Positions 42,278-51,753 of a stretch of 64,000 nt of DNA are shown piece by piece (the first letter of the stretch is position 1; each line of letters begins with the position of its first letter). The DNA lies in NCBI GenBank assembly GCA_022791685.1, contig JAAVZO010000021.1, positions 1 through 64,000 on the forward strand, in the 5' to 3' direction. The notes under the pieces were generated by a model, which saw only the letters and a list, made by a program, of their open reading frames with translations, was not told where the DNA came from and did no database searches. The position numbers were made by a program, and so were the translations under genes. The DNA comes from Clostridiales bacterium (GTDB taxonomy: Bacteria; Bacillota; Clostridia; Oscillospirales; CAG-272).

Positions 42278-43221
42278 TTTGGCGTTATAGATACTATAGG
42301 ATCACCATCTGGCAGCTTGAATTTTGGCGAATACTCATCCTTCATCTCACGGCGGTACGCACTCGGAGACATTCCTGTCACCTGCTTAAAAACGTCTTTA
42401 AAATAGTTCGGGCTCGAGAATCCGCATTCAGATGAAACCTGCGAAATGGACTTATCCGGATTTTTAAGACGCTCTATCGCCTCTCCTACTCTGAGATTCT
42501 GCAAATACACACTAAAATTCATTCCAACAACACGTCTGAACAAAGCAGATAAATACGACGGGGACACAAATACTTCATCTGCCGCGTCGCTGAGCGTTAT
42601 ATTGTTCTTATAATTATTTTTCATATACTCGACAACGTGCTCGATAAGCGAGTTCTTTTTTTCGTCTGAAGCACTATCTGAGGATATGCGGTTGAGCCAT
42701 AAAAGCAGCTCGAATATATAGCACTGCATTTGCGTATATTTCAGCTCATCCTTCAAATCATCGTTATCCATAGATGTAATGCGGTTCATCAGCTTTGAAA
42801 AATTCAGCCGATATTTTACCGGAACAGTCAACTTGCGATTATTGAGACAATCGAAAAGCGAATGCTTGTCTATTATATCACGGTATCGGTCAAAATAGCT
42901 GTAGGTAAAACAGATAATAGTTCTGCCTTGTTCGTCATTGTTGCGCGAAACTGAGCGATGCACTTCATTAGGCTTGATTATAATCATATCATAAGGCTGC
43001 AAATCTACAATTTCTTCATTCAATATGTAACGCTTGTGCCCACGTTTAACATAGAATATTTCAAATATGTCATGATAATGAAAATATGGCATTGAAGTTC
43101 CATATGAGAGATCCATATTGTCAATATTTATGTCTCTGCTGAAATAGTCTGCTTTAATTGCATATTTTTTACTGTCATCCTCTTCAGGATAAGTTATATT
43201 TGTTTCATTTGAATCATTCAT
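42274..43221 (-). CDS. AraC family transcriptional regulator
   Basis: 315 residues. A cupin sensor ('MPYFHYHDIFEIFYVKRGHK', 'YDMIIIKPNEVHRSV') is followed by the DNA-binding domain ('ITLSDAADEVFVSPSYLSALF' and 'SISQVSSECGFSSPNYFKDVF', ending 'TGMSPSAYRRE'). It is divergent from the first of two duplicated solute-binding lipoproteins, which it probably regulates. Confidence 0.88.
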   Translation of the reverse strand: MNDSNETNITYPEEDDSKKYAIKADYFSRDINIDNMDLSYGTSMPYFHYHDIFEIFYVKRGHKRYILNEEIVDLQPYDMIIIKPNEVHRSVSRNNDEQGRTIICFTYSYFDRYRDIIDKHSLFDCLNNRKLTVPVKYRLNFSKLMNRITSMDNDDLKDELKYTQMQCYIFELLLWLNRISSDSASDEKKNSLIEHVVEYMKNNYKNNITLSDAADEVFVSPSYLSALFRRVVGMNFSVYLQNLRVGEAIERLKNPDKSISQVSSECGFSSPNYFKDVFKQVTGMSPSAYRREMKDEYSPKFKLPDGDPIVSITPK

Positions 43222-43289
43222 TGATAAAATACCCGTAATTTTTTCTTAATTCAATAATATATCCGTAGATAACATAATATTCAAAGTGA

Positions 43290-43295
43290 TATAAT
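43290..43295 (+). promoter_or_regulatory. Extended -10 of the first solute-binding lipoprotein
   Basis: TGA followed by TATAAT, without a recognisable -35; consistent with AraC activation. Confidence 0.4.
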
Positions 43296-43360
43296 AATAT
43301 CGTACATAGCAGCAAATCTTGCCGCATTAAATAAAGCATAATTTTTAGGAGGAATATATA

Positions 43361-44818
43361 ATGTTAAAACGTGCGACAACACTTATTCTGCTCGCAGCAT
43401 TGCTCATCTCGACGATAGCTTCCTGCGGCAGCAATGACACGCCTAACGACAATAAAGACAGCTCCGACACAGAAACAAATGACAGCACATCTGCAGATAC
43501 AACTCCGATGGAAACACTCGACCTTCCCAGTGATCTCAACTATGATGGATATACCTTCCGTATTCTCAGCCGTCCAGACGGTCGTCTTGATGAAATTCTC
43601 GCAGAAACTGAGACCGGAGACGTACTCAATGACGCGGTATACAAGCGTAATTCTATTGTTGAAGAAAAGCTCAATATAAAGTTTGAGATATCGCAGAGCA
43701 GCGCCGACTGGGAAACAGACGCACTAAACAGCATTTTAGCAAGTGATGACGCTTACGATGTAGTACTTCCGGCAGCCCGTGCAGCATTTATATATGCTCA
43801 AAACCTCGTATGTACAAACTGGTACGATATTCCAAACGTTGACCTTTCTAAAAGCTGGTGGAATCAGGATGTAACATCCCTTGCTATAAATGGCAAGCTT
43901 TACGCCTGTGCAGGCGATATTTCGCACGGAACGTTAAAGGGAAGTATAGGTATGGTATTTAACAAGCAGCTGCTCGATGACTACCAGATCGAATACCCTT
44001 ATGAGCTCGTAACTGAAGGCAAGTGGACATTTGACGAATTCTCAAAGATGGTCACAAATTTTAGTCAGGACCTCAACAATGATGGTCAGATGAAAATCGA
44101 AGACGACCTGTTCGGCTACGGCTCTAACCACTGGTGTGGACCTATCAACGCGCTTTACTGCACCGGTGAGCGTATAATAACTGTCGACAAAGACGGCTAT
44201 CCGCAGCTCACACTTTACAGTGAAAAGGTAGTTGATATGTATGACAAATACATGAAGCTTATACTCTCTGAAAGCGGCTGGAATCAGCTCGCCGGCAATA
44301 CGCATCATCAGGCGTTCTGCGACGGACGCATGGCTATGGTCGATATCGGAATGGGCGATATTGCCTCGGGAATGTTCCGTGAAGCTACTGTCGATTTTGG
44401 ACTTGTTCCGTGGCCTAAATCTGATGAGAGCGTAGATAAGTACTACTCTTATGTTGATGCTGGTCAGACCCTTTGGATCGTTCCGATCACCAATCAAGAT
44501 CTTGAACGTACTGGTGCGATTCTTGAAACAATGGCATATTACGGTCAGAAAGAAATAATACCTGCATTCTATGATATAGCGCTCCAGAACAAGTATCTGC
44601 GTGACGATATGTCGGTACAGATGCTCGACTACATCAAGGATGGCGGCGTATTCGACCTCGGATACTATAATAATACCCAGTTCGGCGGCGGACTCGCAAA
44701 TCCCGGCTACGACCTCGTTCATGACACAACCCTCTCGTTCACAACTCTGTACAGCCGTAATGAGCAGTCAGTAAAAACTCTTATCGAAAATTCGATGAAA
44801 ATTTACCTCGAAGATTAA
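43361..44818 (+). CDS. Extracellular solute-binding lipoprotein (sugar type), copy A
   Basis: 485 residues. A lipoprotein signal peptide ends at Cys22 in 'STIASC', followed by a Ser/Thr/Asp-rich linker and the two-lobed fold of family 1 binding proteins: 'DVLNDAVYKRN', 'SWWNQDV' and 'KWTFDEFSKMV'. Residues 237-248 form an EF-hand-like loop (D-L-N-N-D-G). GGAGG lies before the ATG. There are no permease or ATPase genes nearby. It is a tandem duplicate of the next gene and divergent from an AraC gene. Confidence 0.88.
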   Translation: MLKRATTLILLAALLISTIASCGSNDTPNDNKDSSDTETNDSTSADTTPMETLDLPSDLNYDGYTFRILSRPDGRLDEILAETETGDVLNDAVYKRNSIVEEKLNIKFEISQSSADWETDALNSILASDDAYDVVLPAARAAFIYAQNLVCTNWYDIPNVDLSKSWWNQDVTSLAINGKLYACAGDISHGTLKGSIGMVFNKQLLDDYQIEYPYELVTEGKWTFDEFSKMVTNFSQDLNNDGQMKIEDDLFGYGSNHWCGPINALYCTGERIITVDKDGYPQLTLYSEKVVDMYDKYMKLILSESGWNQLAGNTHHQAFCDGRMAMVDIGMGDIASGMFREATVDFGLVPWPKSDESVDKYYSYVDAGQTLWIVPITNQDLERTGAILETMAYYGQKEIIPAFYDIALQNKYLRDDMSVQMLDYIKDGGVFDLGYYNNTQFGGGLANPGYDLVHDTTLSFTTLYSRNEQSVKTLIENSMKIYLED

Positions 44819-44834
44819 AATTTAAACCTCACTT

Positions 44835-44885
44835 AAATCAGTCGCTATCAGCATTAAAAATCTGCCGACAGCGACTGATTTTTGA
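44835..44885 (+). terminator. Terminator of lipoprotein copy A
   Basis: AAATCAGTCGCT (44835-44846) pairs with AGCGACTGATTT (44870-44881), followed by TTTTG. Confidence 0.75.
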
Positions 44886-44906
44886 AAGTTGATAAAATAC
44901 CAGTAA

Positions 44907-44915
44907 CCCCCCCCC
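44907..44915 (+). repeat. Run of nine C
   Basis: Nine consecutive C bases lie 18 bases upstream of the -35 of lipoprotein copy B. Such tracts change length by slippage and can vary promoter strength. Confidence 0.8.
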
Positions 44916-44932
44916 ATTCGGTAAAAAAACCG

Positions 44933-44962
44933 TAGACTTTATGGGGTGCAAAATGGTATAAT
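44933..44962 (+). promoter_or_regulatory. Promoter of lipoprotein copy B
   Basis: TAGACT, 18 bases, TATAAT with extended TGG. Confidence 0.6.
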
Positions 44963-44981
44963 ATTATAGGAGAATTAATTT

Positions 44982-46433
44982 ATGAAAAAACGCGCAATAA
45001 CTCTAATATTGCTCGCAGCATTCGTCATATCCGCAATGTCAGCCTGCGGCAATAACGACACGCCGAACAACGATACTGAACCAACAGCGACTGATCCATC
45101 TGAAACCACTCCGGACACCGCACCAGTGGAAGCACTTGAAATTCCCGATGTAAAATACGACGACTATGCTTTTCGTATTTTCACCCGTCCCGGCGACCGC
45201 TATGATGAAGTTTACACAGAAACCGAAAACGGCGAGGTGCTCAACGACGCGGTATACAGACGCAATGCAATTGTTGAGGAAAAGCTTGGTATAACATTCG
45301 AAATAACACAGAGCAGTGCGGACTGGGAAACCGAAGCTCTCAACAGCATTCTTGCAAACGACGATGAGTATGATGTAATAATCCCGGCAGCACGTGCAGC
45401 ATTTATATATGCTCAGAATCTCGTCTGCACAAACTGGTTTGATCTGCCATATGTAGACCTCACCAAAAGCTGGTGGAATCAAGACGCAGTCGAAAATCTT
45501 ACGATAAACGGAAAACTTTACGTATGCGACGGCGATATCTCGCCCGCAACGCTCAAAGGCTCGGTCGGTATGATATTCAACAAGCAGCTGCTTGACGACT
45601 ACAAAATCGATTATCCGTATGAGCTCGTAACCTCCGGTAAATGGACATTTGACGAGTTCTCAAAAATAGTCAAGAATTTCAGTCAGGACCTCAACAGCGA
45701 TGGCAATATGACTATCGACAGCGACCTGTTCGGTTACGCTTCAAGTCCGTGGTGCGGTCCGATAAATGCGCTCTACTGCACTGGCGAACGAATCATCACT
45801 GTTGATAAGGACGGTTACCCTCAGCTCACTCTGTACAGCGAAAAAACTGTAGACATGTACGACAAGTATCTGAATCTTCTCTACTCCGAAAACGGATACA
45901 ATGCCGTTGACTGGAGAGAAGCCGAAGCATTCTGTGACGGTAGAGTAGCTATGATCGACGTTGACATGAGAGCTATTGCTACCGGTACCATGCGTGAAGC
46001 TAAGGTAGATTTCGGACTTGTTCCGTGGCCTAAGGCAGATGAAAGCGTTGATAAATATTATTCCTACGTTGACGCTGGACACTCGCTTTGGATAGTTCCA
46101 ATAACCAATCCTGACCTCGAGCGCACAAGCGTAATACTTGAAGCAATGGCATATTATGGTCAGAAGGAAATCATTCCGGCTTACTACAATATTACACTTC
46201 AGAACAAGTACCTGCGCGATGACGAATCGGTTGAAATGCTCGACTATATCAAGGACGGTGGTGTGTTTGACCTCGGATACTACAATGACTCGCAGTTCGG
46301 AGGAGGCCTCGCAAACCCCGGCTACAACCTTGTCAACAATACGACTCTGACATTCACAACCTTGTACAATCAGTACGAGCAGTCGGTCAAGACTCTTATT
46401 GAAAAGTCGATGAAGGTTTACCTTGAAGACTAA
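44982..46433 (+). CDS. Extracellular solute-binding lipoprotein (sugar type), copy B
   Basis: 483 residues. The lipobox Cys22 is in 'SAMSAC'. It aligns with copy A along its whole length, with most of the mature domain identical by eye; differences cluster in the linker and around 'AVDWREAEAF', where copy A has 'NQLAGNTHHQAF'. That short region may change the ligand. An EF-hand-like loop spans 236-247. AGGAG precedes the ATG. Own promoter and terminator, so it is expressed separately. Confidence 0.88.
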   Translation: MKKRAITLILLAAFVISAMSACGNNDTPNNDTEPTATDPSETTPDTAPVEALEIPDVKYDDYAFRIFTRPGDRYDEVYTETENGEVLNDAVYRRNAIVEEKLGITFEITQSSADWETEALNSILANDDEYDVIIPAARAAFIYAQNLVCTNWFDLPYVDLTKSWWNQDAVENLTINGKLYVCDGDISPATLKGSVGMIFNKQLLDDYKIDYPYELVTSGKWTFDEFSKIVKNFSQDLNSDGNMTIDSDLFGYASSPWCGPINALYCTGERIITVDKDGYPQLTLYSEKTVDMYDKYLNLLYSENGYNAVDWREAEAFCDGRVAMIDVDMRAIATGTMREAKVDFGLVPWPKADESVDKYYSYVDAGHSLWIVPITNPDLERTSVILEAMAYYGQKEIIPAYYNITLQNKYLRDDESVEMLDYIKDGGVFDLGYYNDSQFGGGLANPGYNLVNNTTLTFTTLYNQYEQSVKTLIEKSMKVYLED

Positions 46434-46446
46434 TTGAATAATAAGT

Positions 46447-46480
46447 ATATCAGCTGATACCTTATAGGGTCAGCTGATAT
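46447..46480 (+). terminator. Terminator of lipoprotein copy B
   Basis: An 11-bp stem (46447-46457 with 46470-46480) followed by TATTATAC. Confidence 0.65.
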
Positions 46481-46540
46481 TATTATACATCAATATTTTT
46501 AATAAGTCAATAGCGGCTTTTTAAAAAATATTTTTCCTTA

Positions 46541-46569
46541 TTGACTACTGCTGTTTTTTATGATAAAAT
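46541..46569 (+). promoter_or_regulatory. Promoter of the AraC gene at 46610
   Basis: TTGACT, 17 bases, TAAAAT. Confidence 0.7.
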
Positions 46570-46609
46570 ATAGACAGAAGCAACAATATATCGAAAGGTG
46601 TTAGTATAA

Positions 46610-47479
46610 ATGCGCAAAAATGAGCTCATCTTCCTCGCAAATAAAAATGAGGAGCAGCATAAGACCGAGTCATATTTATCAGTTCGAAAGAAATATGAAC
46701 CGCTTCGCCCTGAATTGCAGAAAAACCTGCATTGGCATGATTATTACGAGCTTGAGTTTATCTACGGAGGAAGCGGAACACATATTATAAGCGGTATGCA
46801 ATATCCGTTAAAACGCGGCTGTCTCTACCTTTTAGTGCCGACTGACTTTCACTCGGTGCGTGAAAATCCCAGCGACACATTAAAGCTCTACAATCTGAAC
46901 TTCAACGAGCTTATACTCCCTTCAGCTATGATCAGCGAAATAAATGATATCTGCGGTACATTAGCAGTAGAGTTGAGCGAGGCTGAGACGGTCGCATGTG
47001 AGCAGCTATTCGAGCAGCTTATCAATGAATATGAAAATCTGCGTTCGGACCGGGATATTATGCTGCGTTCACTTACATCTCAGATATGTGTACTTGCACT
47101 TCGCAGCTTTTACCAAAATCACCCTCGAATATCGTCAACCAGCAGCTCCGATCAGCCCGTTCAAACTGCAATTTCATATATCAGAGCTAATTTTAGAAAT
47201 AATATAACGCTTACACAGCTTGCCGAGCTGGTACACCTAACCCCCAACTACCTTGGCGAGCTATTTTCAAGCTCAGTAGGAATGTCATTCAGCAGCTATC
47301 TGCGCAAGCTTCGTTTTGACTATGCTGTAAATCTGTTGACATCATCATCCTTGACAGTTGAGGAAATAAGCTCAGATGCAGGATTTTGTACACCATCGTA
47401 TTTTATTGCAATGTTCAAAGAAAATTTTGATACGACTCCAGCACGCTTTCGACGCGATTTGCAGGCAAAGAAACGTTGA
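46610..47479 (+). CDS. AraC family transcriptional regulator
   Basis: 289 residues. A cupin sensor ('LHWHDYYELEFIYGGSGTH', 'CLYLLVPTDFHSV') is followed by the DNA-binding domain ('ITLTQLAELVHLTPNYLGEL' and 'TVEEISSDAGFCTPSYFIAMF'). It lies downstream of lipoprotein copy B on the same strand but has its own promoter, so its target is not certain. AAAGGTG precedes the ATG. Confidence 0.88.
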   Translation: MRKNELIFLANKNEEQHKTESYLSVRKKYEPLRPELQKNLHWHDYYELEFIYGGSGTHIISGMQYPLKRGCLYLLVPTDFHSVRENPSDTLKLYNLNFNELILPSAMISEINDICGTLAVELSEAETVACEQLFEQLINEYENLRSDRDIMLRSLTSQICVLALRSFYQNHPRISSTSSSDQPVQTAISYIRANFRNNITLTQLAELVHLTPNYLGELFSSSVGMSFSSYLRKLRFDYAVNLLTSSSLTVEEISSDAGFCTPSYFIAMFKENFDTTPARFRRDLQAKKR

Positions 47480-47488
47480 TATAAAGTT

Positions 47489-47536
47489 ATATACCTGCTC
47501 GATGACCTTAATAAAAGGCTTATCGAGCAGGTATAT
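47489..47536 (+). terminator. Terminator of the AraC gene
   Basis: A perfect 15-bp stem (47489-47503 with 47522-47536) with a T-rich tail. Confidence 0.8.
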
Positions 47537-47569
47537 TTTAAGAAAACCAAGAAATTTTCAAATTTTCTC

Positions 47570-47598
47570 TTGACAAATCAGCTCGAATATGATATACT
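47570..47598 (+). promoter_or_regulatory. Sigma-A promoter of the ylxM-ffh operon
   Basis: TTGACA, 17 bases, TATACT. Confidence 0.8.
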
Positions 47599-47650
47599 TG
47601 TAAAGTGATTTTCTTTACAGCTGCAAATTGCAGAAAGGATTGTCATATAA

Positions 47651-48040
47651 ATGAGTTATAACGACCGTTCAACAACTAACGAAACCACATTTCGTGAAAA
47701 GGACCTTGAAGTATCACTACTGCTTGACTTTTACGGCGAGCTGCTAAGCGATTCAAGACGCGAGACTGCGGAAATGTACTACAATGACGACCTGTCTCTC
47801 GCTGAGATTGCCGAAAATATCGGCATTACACGCCAAGGAGTACGCGATAGTATAGCAAAAGCAAAGACACAGCTCTATTCTTTTGAAGAAAAGCTGGGAC
47901 TTGTCAATAAAATGCGCGAGATAGATTCAACTCTCTCCGATCTGATAAAGCGTCTGGAGCAGATCAAAGACTCGCTCGATGCTTCAAAGCGGAGTGAAAT
48001 AGACGAAATTATAAAAGAAGCAAAAACGATAACGATATGA
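47651..48040 (+). CDS. ylxM: YlxM family DNA-binding protein
   Basis: 129 residues. A sigma-70 region 4-like helix-turn-helix ('LSLAEIAENIGITRQGVRDSI') is followed by a helical tail. It is the standard partner of ffh in Firmicutes, where it is thought to regulate or assist the signal recognition particle. It ends 22 bases before the ffh start and shares its promoter. Confidence 0.93.
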   Translation: MSYNDRSTTNETTFREKDLEVSLLLDFYGELLSDSRRETAEMYYNDDLSLAEIAENIGITRQGVRDSIAKAKTQLYSFEEKLGLVNKMREIDSTLSDLIKRLEQIKDSLDASKRSEIDEIIKEAKTITI

Positions 48041-48062
48041 TTTGTCCGGAAGGAGGATGCCG

Positions 48063-49403
48063 ATGTTCCAAAGCTTAGTCGATAAAATGTCGGAAGCTTT
48101 CAAAAAATTCAAAAGCAAGGGTAAACTGACCGAGGCTGACGTTAAGGCAGGAATGCGTGAGATAAAGCTCGCACTGCTTGAAGCTGATGTAAACTATAAG
48201 GTAGTCAAGGATTTCATAAAGACTGTTACCGAGCGTGCAGTCGGCGCAGAGGTACTTGAAAGTCTTGTTCCGGCACAGCAGATCGTAAAAATAGTAAATG
48301 AAGAGCTCTGCGAGCTGATGGGCGGCACGCAGTCGAAACTCAATATATCGTCGAAGCCGCCTACAGTAATAATGATGGTCGGCTTACAAGGTGCAGGTAA
48401 AACCACTCATGCAGCAAAGCTCGCCGGAATGTACAAGAAACAAGGCAAGCGTCCTCTGCTTGTAGCCTGTGATATTTACCGACCAGCTGCAATAAAGCAG
48501 CTTGAAGTCGTCGGCGGTCAGCTTGAAATACCAGTATTCCAGATGGGAGACAAAGTCAGCCCCGTTGAGATCGCGAAAGCCGGAATAGAGCACGCAAAAA
48601 AGCATGGGCATGATATGGTGTTCATTGATACCGCCGGTCGTCTTCATATTGACGAAGTGCTGATGAATGAATTAAAGGACATCAAAGCCTCCGTAGAGCC
48701 TTCCGAAATACTGCTCGTAGTCGACGCTATGACTGGTCAGGACGCGGTAAACGTCGCAGAGTCGTTCAATAACCTGCTCGATGTTACCGGCGTTATCCTC
48801 ACCAAAATGGACGGCGACACACGAGGCGGCGCGGCATTATCAGTGCGCCACGTTACCGGAAAGCCGATCAAGTTCGTCGGTATGGGCGAAAAGCTCGACA
48901 TGATCGAGCCCTTCTATCCCGACCGTATGGCTTCTCGGATACTTGGAATGGGCGACGTGCTCTCACTTATTGAAAAGGCTCAGCAGAGCTTTGACGAGAA
49001 GCAGGCAGCCGAGCTCGAGCGCAAAATGCGTGAGCAGACCTTTACTCTGACTGATTTTCTCGAGCAATTTAAGCAAGTGCGCGGTATGGGCTCTATCGAC
49101 CAACTGGTCGGAATGATCCCCGGTGTTAATACAAACGCGCTGAAGGACGTTAAGGTGGACGAGCGTCAGCTTGACCGCGTTGAAGCGATAATCCTTTCAA
49201 TGACTCCAGCAGAGCGTGAAAAGCCTGATATAATCAATGCGTCACGCAAGCGCCGTATAGCTGATGGAAGCGGAGTTAAGGTCGAAGAGGTAAATCGTCT
49301 CTTAAAGCAGTACGACCAGATGAAGCAGATGATGAAGAAATTCGCTTCGTTCGGTATGGGCAAGCGTTTTGGCAAAAAAGGCAAAATGAAGCTTCCCTTT
49401 TAA
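48063..49403 (+). CDS. ffh: Signal recognition particle protein Ffh
   Basis: 446 residues. The helical N domain is followed by the GTPase: G1 'GLQGAGKTT' (about 107-115), 'DIYRPAAIKQL', G3 'DTAGRLHID', 'TKMDGDTRGGAAL' and 'GMGEKLDMIEPFYP'. The methionine-rich M domain ends with 'MKQMMKKFASFGMGKRFGKK', which binds 4.5S RNA and signal peptides. The ATG at 48063 has AAGGAGG six bases before it, so the longer frame is wrong. No SRP RNA gene is seen in the window. Confidence 0.97.
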   Translation: MFQSLVDKMSEAFKKFKSKGKLTEADVKAGMREIKLALLEADVNYKVVKDFIKTVTERAVGAEVLESLVPAQQIVKIVNEELCELMGGTQSKLNISSKPPTVIMMVGLQGAGKTTHAAKLAGMYKKQGKRPLLVACDIYRPAAIKQLEVVGGQLEIPVFQMGDKVSPVEIAKAGIEHAKKHGHDMVFIDTAGRLHIDEVLMNELKDIKASVEPSEILLVVDAMTGQDAVNVAESFNNLLDVTGVILTKMDGDTRGGAALSVRHVTGKPIKFVGMGEKLDMIEPFYPDRMASRILGMGDVLSLIEKAQQSFDEKQAAELERKMREQTFTLTDFLEQFKQVRGMGSIDQLVGMIPGVNTNALKDVKVDERQLDRVEAIILSMTPAEREKPDIINASRKRRIADGSGVKVEEVNRLLKQYDQMKQMMKKFASFGMGKRFGKKGKMKLPF

Positions 49404-49483
49404 TTTAAGTTAGAAATTCCCGTATATACGGTTTTTCAAATAAATATTATCTATATTAACATATTTTTGGAGGAAAATTTAAA

Positions 49484-49729
49484 ATGGCAGTAAAACTCAG
49501 ACTTACCAGAATTGGTGCTAAGAAGAATCCTTTCTATCGCGTTGTTGTAGCTGACTCGCGTTTCCCGCGTGACGGTCGTTTCATCGAGGTTATCGGTACC
49601 TACAATCCTATGGTAGAGCCCGCTGAGATCAAGATCGACACCGAGAAGGCTAAAACTTGGATAAAGAACGGCGCTCAGCCGACCGATACCGTTAGAGCTC
49701 TCCTCAAGAAGAGCGGCGCTATCGACTGA
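49484..49729 (+). CDS. rpsP: 30S ribosomal protein S16
   Basis: 81 residues, the normal length. '[20 protein letters not shown]' is the canonical start. GGAGG lies ten bases before the ATG. It is followed by khpA as in most Firmicutes. Confidence 0.98.
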   Translation: MAVKLRLTRIGAKKNPFYRVVVADSRFPRDGRFIEVIGTYNPMVEPAEIKIDTEKAKTWIKNGAQPTDTVRALLKKSGAID

Positions 49730-49763
49730 TCCGGTTTAATATACTATTACCGGAGGCAGCGCA

Positions 49764-50000
49764 GTGGTCGAGTTAAAACAGGTTCTTACTGATATCGCAA
49801 AGGCCATCGTTGACTCTCCTGAGCAGGTGGTCGTTACCGAAACGGCTGATGGCGACAGCGTTATGCTCGAGCTTCACGTCGCTGAGGACGATATGGGCAA
49901 AGTGATCGGACGGCATGGCAAGATCGCAAAATCCATCCGTCTTGTAATGAAGGCGGCTGCCAACACCATAGGCAAAAGGGTCACTGTTGAAATTAAGTAA
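49764..50000 (+). CDS. khpA: KH domain RNA-binding protein KhpA
   Basis: 78 residues with a single KH domain; the GxxG loop is in 'VIGRHGKIAKSIR'. It binds RNA with KhpB (EloR) and affects cell elongation and sRNA stability in relatives. The start is GTG with CGGAGG seven bases before it. The usual rimM-trmD-rplS genes do not follow; the operon ends here with a terminator. Confidence 0.93.
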   Translation: MVELKQVLTDIAKAIVDSPEQVVVTETADGDSVMLELHVAEDDMGKVIGRHGKIAKSIRLVMKAAANTIGKRVTVEIK

Positions 50001-50020
50001 AAATCGGCTTTGCGCCGAGC

Positions 50021-50052
50021 AGCGGTCATATTCCCATTTCGGAATATGCCGC
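50021..50052 (+). terminator. Terminator of the ffh-rpsP-khpA operon
   Basis: AGCGGTCATATTCC pairs with GGAATATGCCGCT (one bulge), followed by TTTTT. Confidence 0.82.
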
Positions 50053-50085
50053 TTTTTACTTTATTCAACAATACAATTGCATTGA

Positions 50086-50112
50086 AAAAGCCGCTCAGTA
50101 TGAGCGGCTTTT
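50086..50112 (-). terminator. Terminator of the 50126-51646 lipoprotein
   Basis: A perfect 12-bp stem (50086-50097 with 50101-50112) that ends in TTTT on the minus strand. Confidence 0.8.
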
Positions 50113-50125
50113 GTTACGTTTTCTT

Positions 50126-51646
50126 TTAATTGAGATATAATTCGGTTATCTCATCAAGTGTAGTTTTGATTTGCGATTCCTTCGAAGCGATAAGCGACGA
50201 GAATCCGCCATTCATCGTGTTGTTGTTTATATTGGTTGTAATTGTCGACATCAACGTACCTACATTAAAGAGGTTACCGATATCACAGGTGCGGGTATTG
50301 CAGATAAGCTCAAGCATTTTTTGTGACTCATTATCACGGGCATATTTATTTACCAGCGCTGTATCGTAGTATGCCGGAGTGATATATTTGTTCGAATAGT
50401 ATGCCATATCCTCGAGAATTATCGAAGTAGCATCAACATCGCTGCATGATATCGGAATAGCCACGCAACCGGATGCCCATGACTGAATATAGGTATAGTA
50501 ATTATCCTGATCCTCATCGTATTTTGGGAACGGGAGAATTCCAAAGTCGGTCTCCATATTGCGCATGCTCGGAACATTGTTCATAGTTCCGGCGAGGAAT
50601 AATACAGTGCCTGATTCAAACGCAGTAGCAGCGGCATTTACCTGGTCCATACCATTCATAGCAGACGTATAATTCTTAGGATTATAGAAATGGAGCGTAA
50701 CTCCGTCACTCTCATAAATTTTCTCTATCATTGTAAGCACATTTATGCAGCGCTCAGTTCCACCGGTAAATGTGAATCCATCATTTTCGTTATATGTTAC
50801 AAGCTTACATCCAGCTGACGTAAACATCGGCTCTATATGGTTGTTGAGCACAGCAAGTCCTACATTGTCGTAAGCGTCATATTTGCCGTCATTATTGACA
50901 TCCCCGCCAAATGCAGCAGCCATCTCCATCATCTTATCCATTGTCCACTTGCCGGAATCAACTATATCGTATGGATTTTCGAGCGAATAATCTTCGATAA
51001 TACCCTTGTTGAAAAGTATGCAGTAGGAAGCACGGATAAACGACATACAAATATCACCATTCGCGTAATACGACTTTCCGCCGATGTTTACATCCTTATT
51101 GAACTGCTGGCTCCACCATGGTTTTGTGAGGTCAATATTATCGAGTGACGCTAAGTCATACACCATCTTATCACGTGCCAGCAGTGCAGCGTCTTGAATG
51201 GACGGCATAATGATATCATACGTATTATCATTTGCCATCACAAGCTTTGATATTTCCTTATACATACTGTAGCTGTACTGACTGCCAATATCCATATAAT
51301 CAGCTTTTATGCCAATATTATACTTGCTTTCAAGTGCGAGATTGCGGTTATAAACAGCGTCATTTACAATCTCACCATTCGCCTCTTCAGCATATACATC
51401 AAGCGCGGTCCAGCGTCCGCTCATGTTGCCTTCCATCTTTGCAAGGATAGTAAAATCTCTGCCTTTACCGTCATAAGCTGGTAAATCTGGCACAAGCTCG
51501 GTCTCGCCTTGACTTTCATCAGATGAATCAGTAGTTACTGTGGATTTGTCGGTGTCGCTTGGCTTTCCGTTGTCTCCACAGCCTACAACAGCGGTAACCG
51601 ATAAGCAGAGCAGCGCACATATTATGCGGTTATATAACTTATTCAT
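50126..51646 (-). CDS. Extracellular solute-binding lipoprotein
   Basis: 506 residues from the ATG at 51646 (AGGAG before it). The lipobox Cys23 is in 'TAVVGC'. A Ser/Thr/Asp linker is followed by the binding fold with 'EIVNDAVYNRNLALESKYN', 'TKPWWSQQF' and 'SGKWTMDKMMEMA'. An EF-hand-like loop (D-V-N-N-D-G) lies at about 249-260. It is a distant relative of the copies at 43361 and 44982, and divergent from the AraC gene at 51818. There are no transport partners nearby. Confidence 0.87.
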   Translation of the reverse strand: MNKLYNRIICALLCLSVTAVVGCGDNGKPSDTDKSTVTTDSSDESQGETELVPDLPAYDGKGRDFTILAKMEGNMSGRWTALDVYAEEANGEIVNDAVYNRNLALESKYNIGIKADYMDIGSQYSYSMYKEISKLVMANDNTYDIIMPSIQDAALLARDKMVYDLASLDNIDLTKPWWSQQFNKDVNIGGKSYYANGDICMSFIRASYCILFNKGIIEDYSLENPYDIVDSGKWTMDKMMEMAAAFGGDVNNDGKYDAYDNVGLAVLNNHIEPMFTSAGCKLVTYNENDGFTFTGGTERCINVLTMIEKIYESDGVTLHFYNPKNYTSAMNGMDQVNAAATAFESGTVLFLAGTMNNVPSMRNMETDFGILPFPKYDEDQDNYYTYIQSWASGCVAIPISCSDVDATSIILEDMAYYSNKYITPAYYDTALVNKYARDNESQKMLELICNTRTCDIGNLFNVGTLMSTITTNINNNTMNGGFSSLIASKESQIKTTLDEITELYLN

Positions 51647-51753
51647 AAGTTCATCTCCTATATGGAATATATTATGTATATAATTATACAATGTAACTTC
51701 TAAATATGCTATTAAAATCGCCGACAATATTTGTAGATATGTAGACTCAATAC

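Noticed and set aside
44042-44722. 226-codon minus-strand frame
   Set aside because: Antisense to solute-binding lipoprotein copy A.
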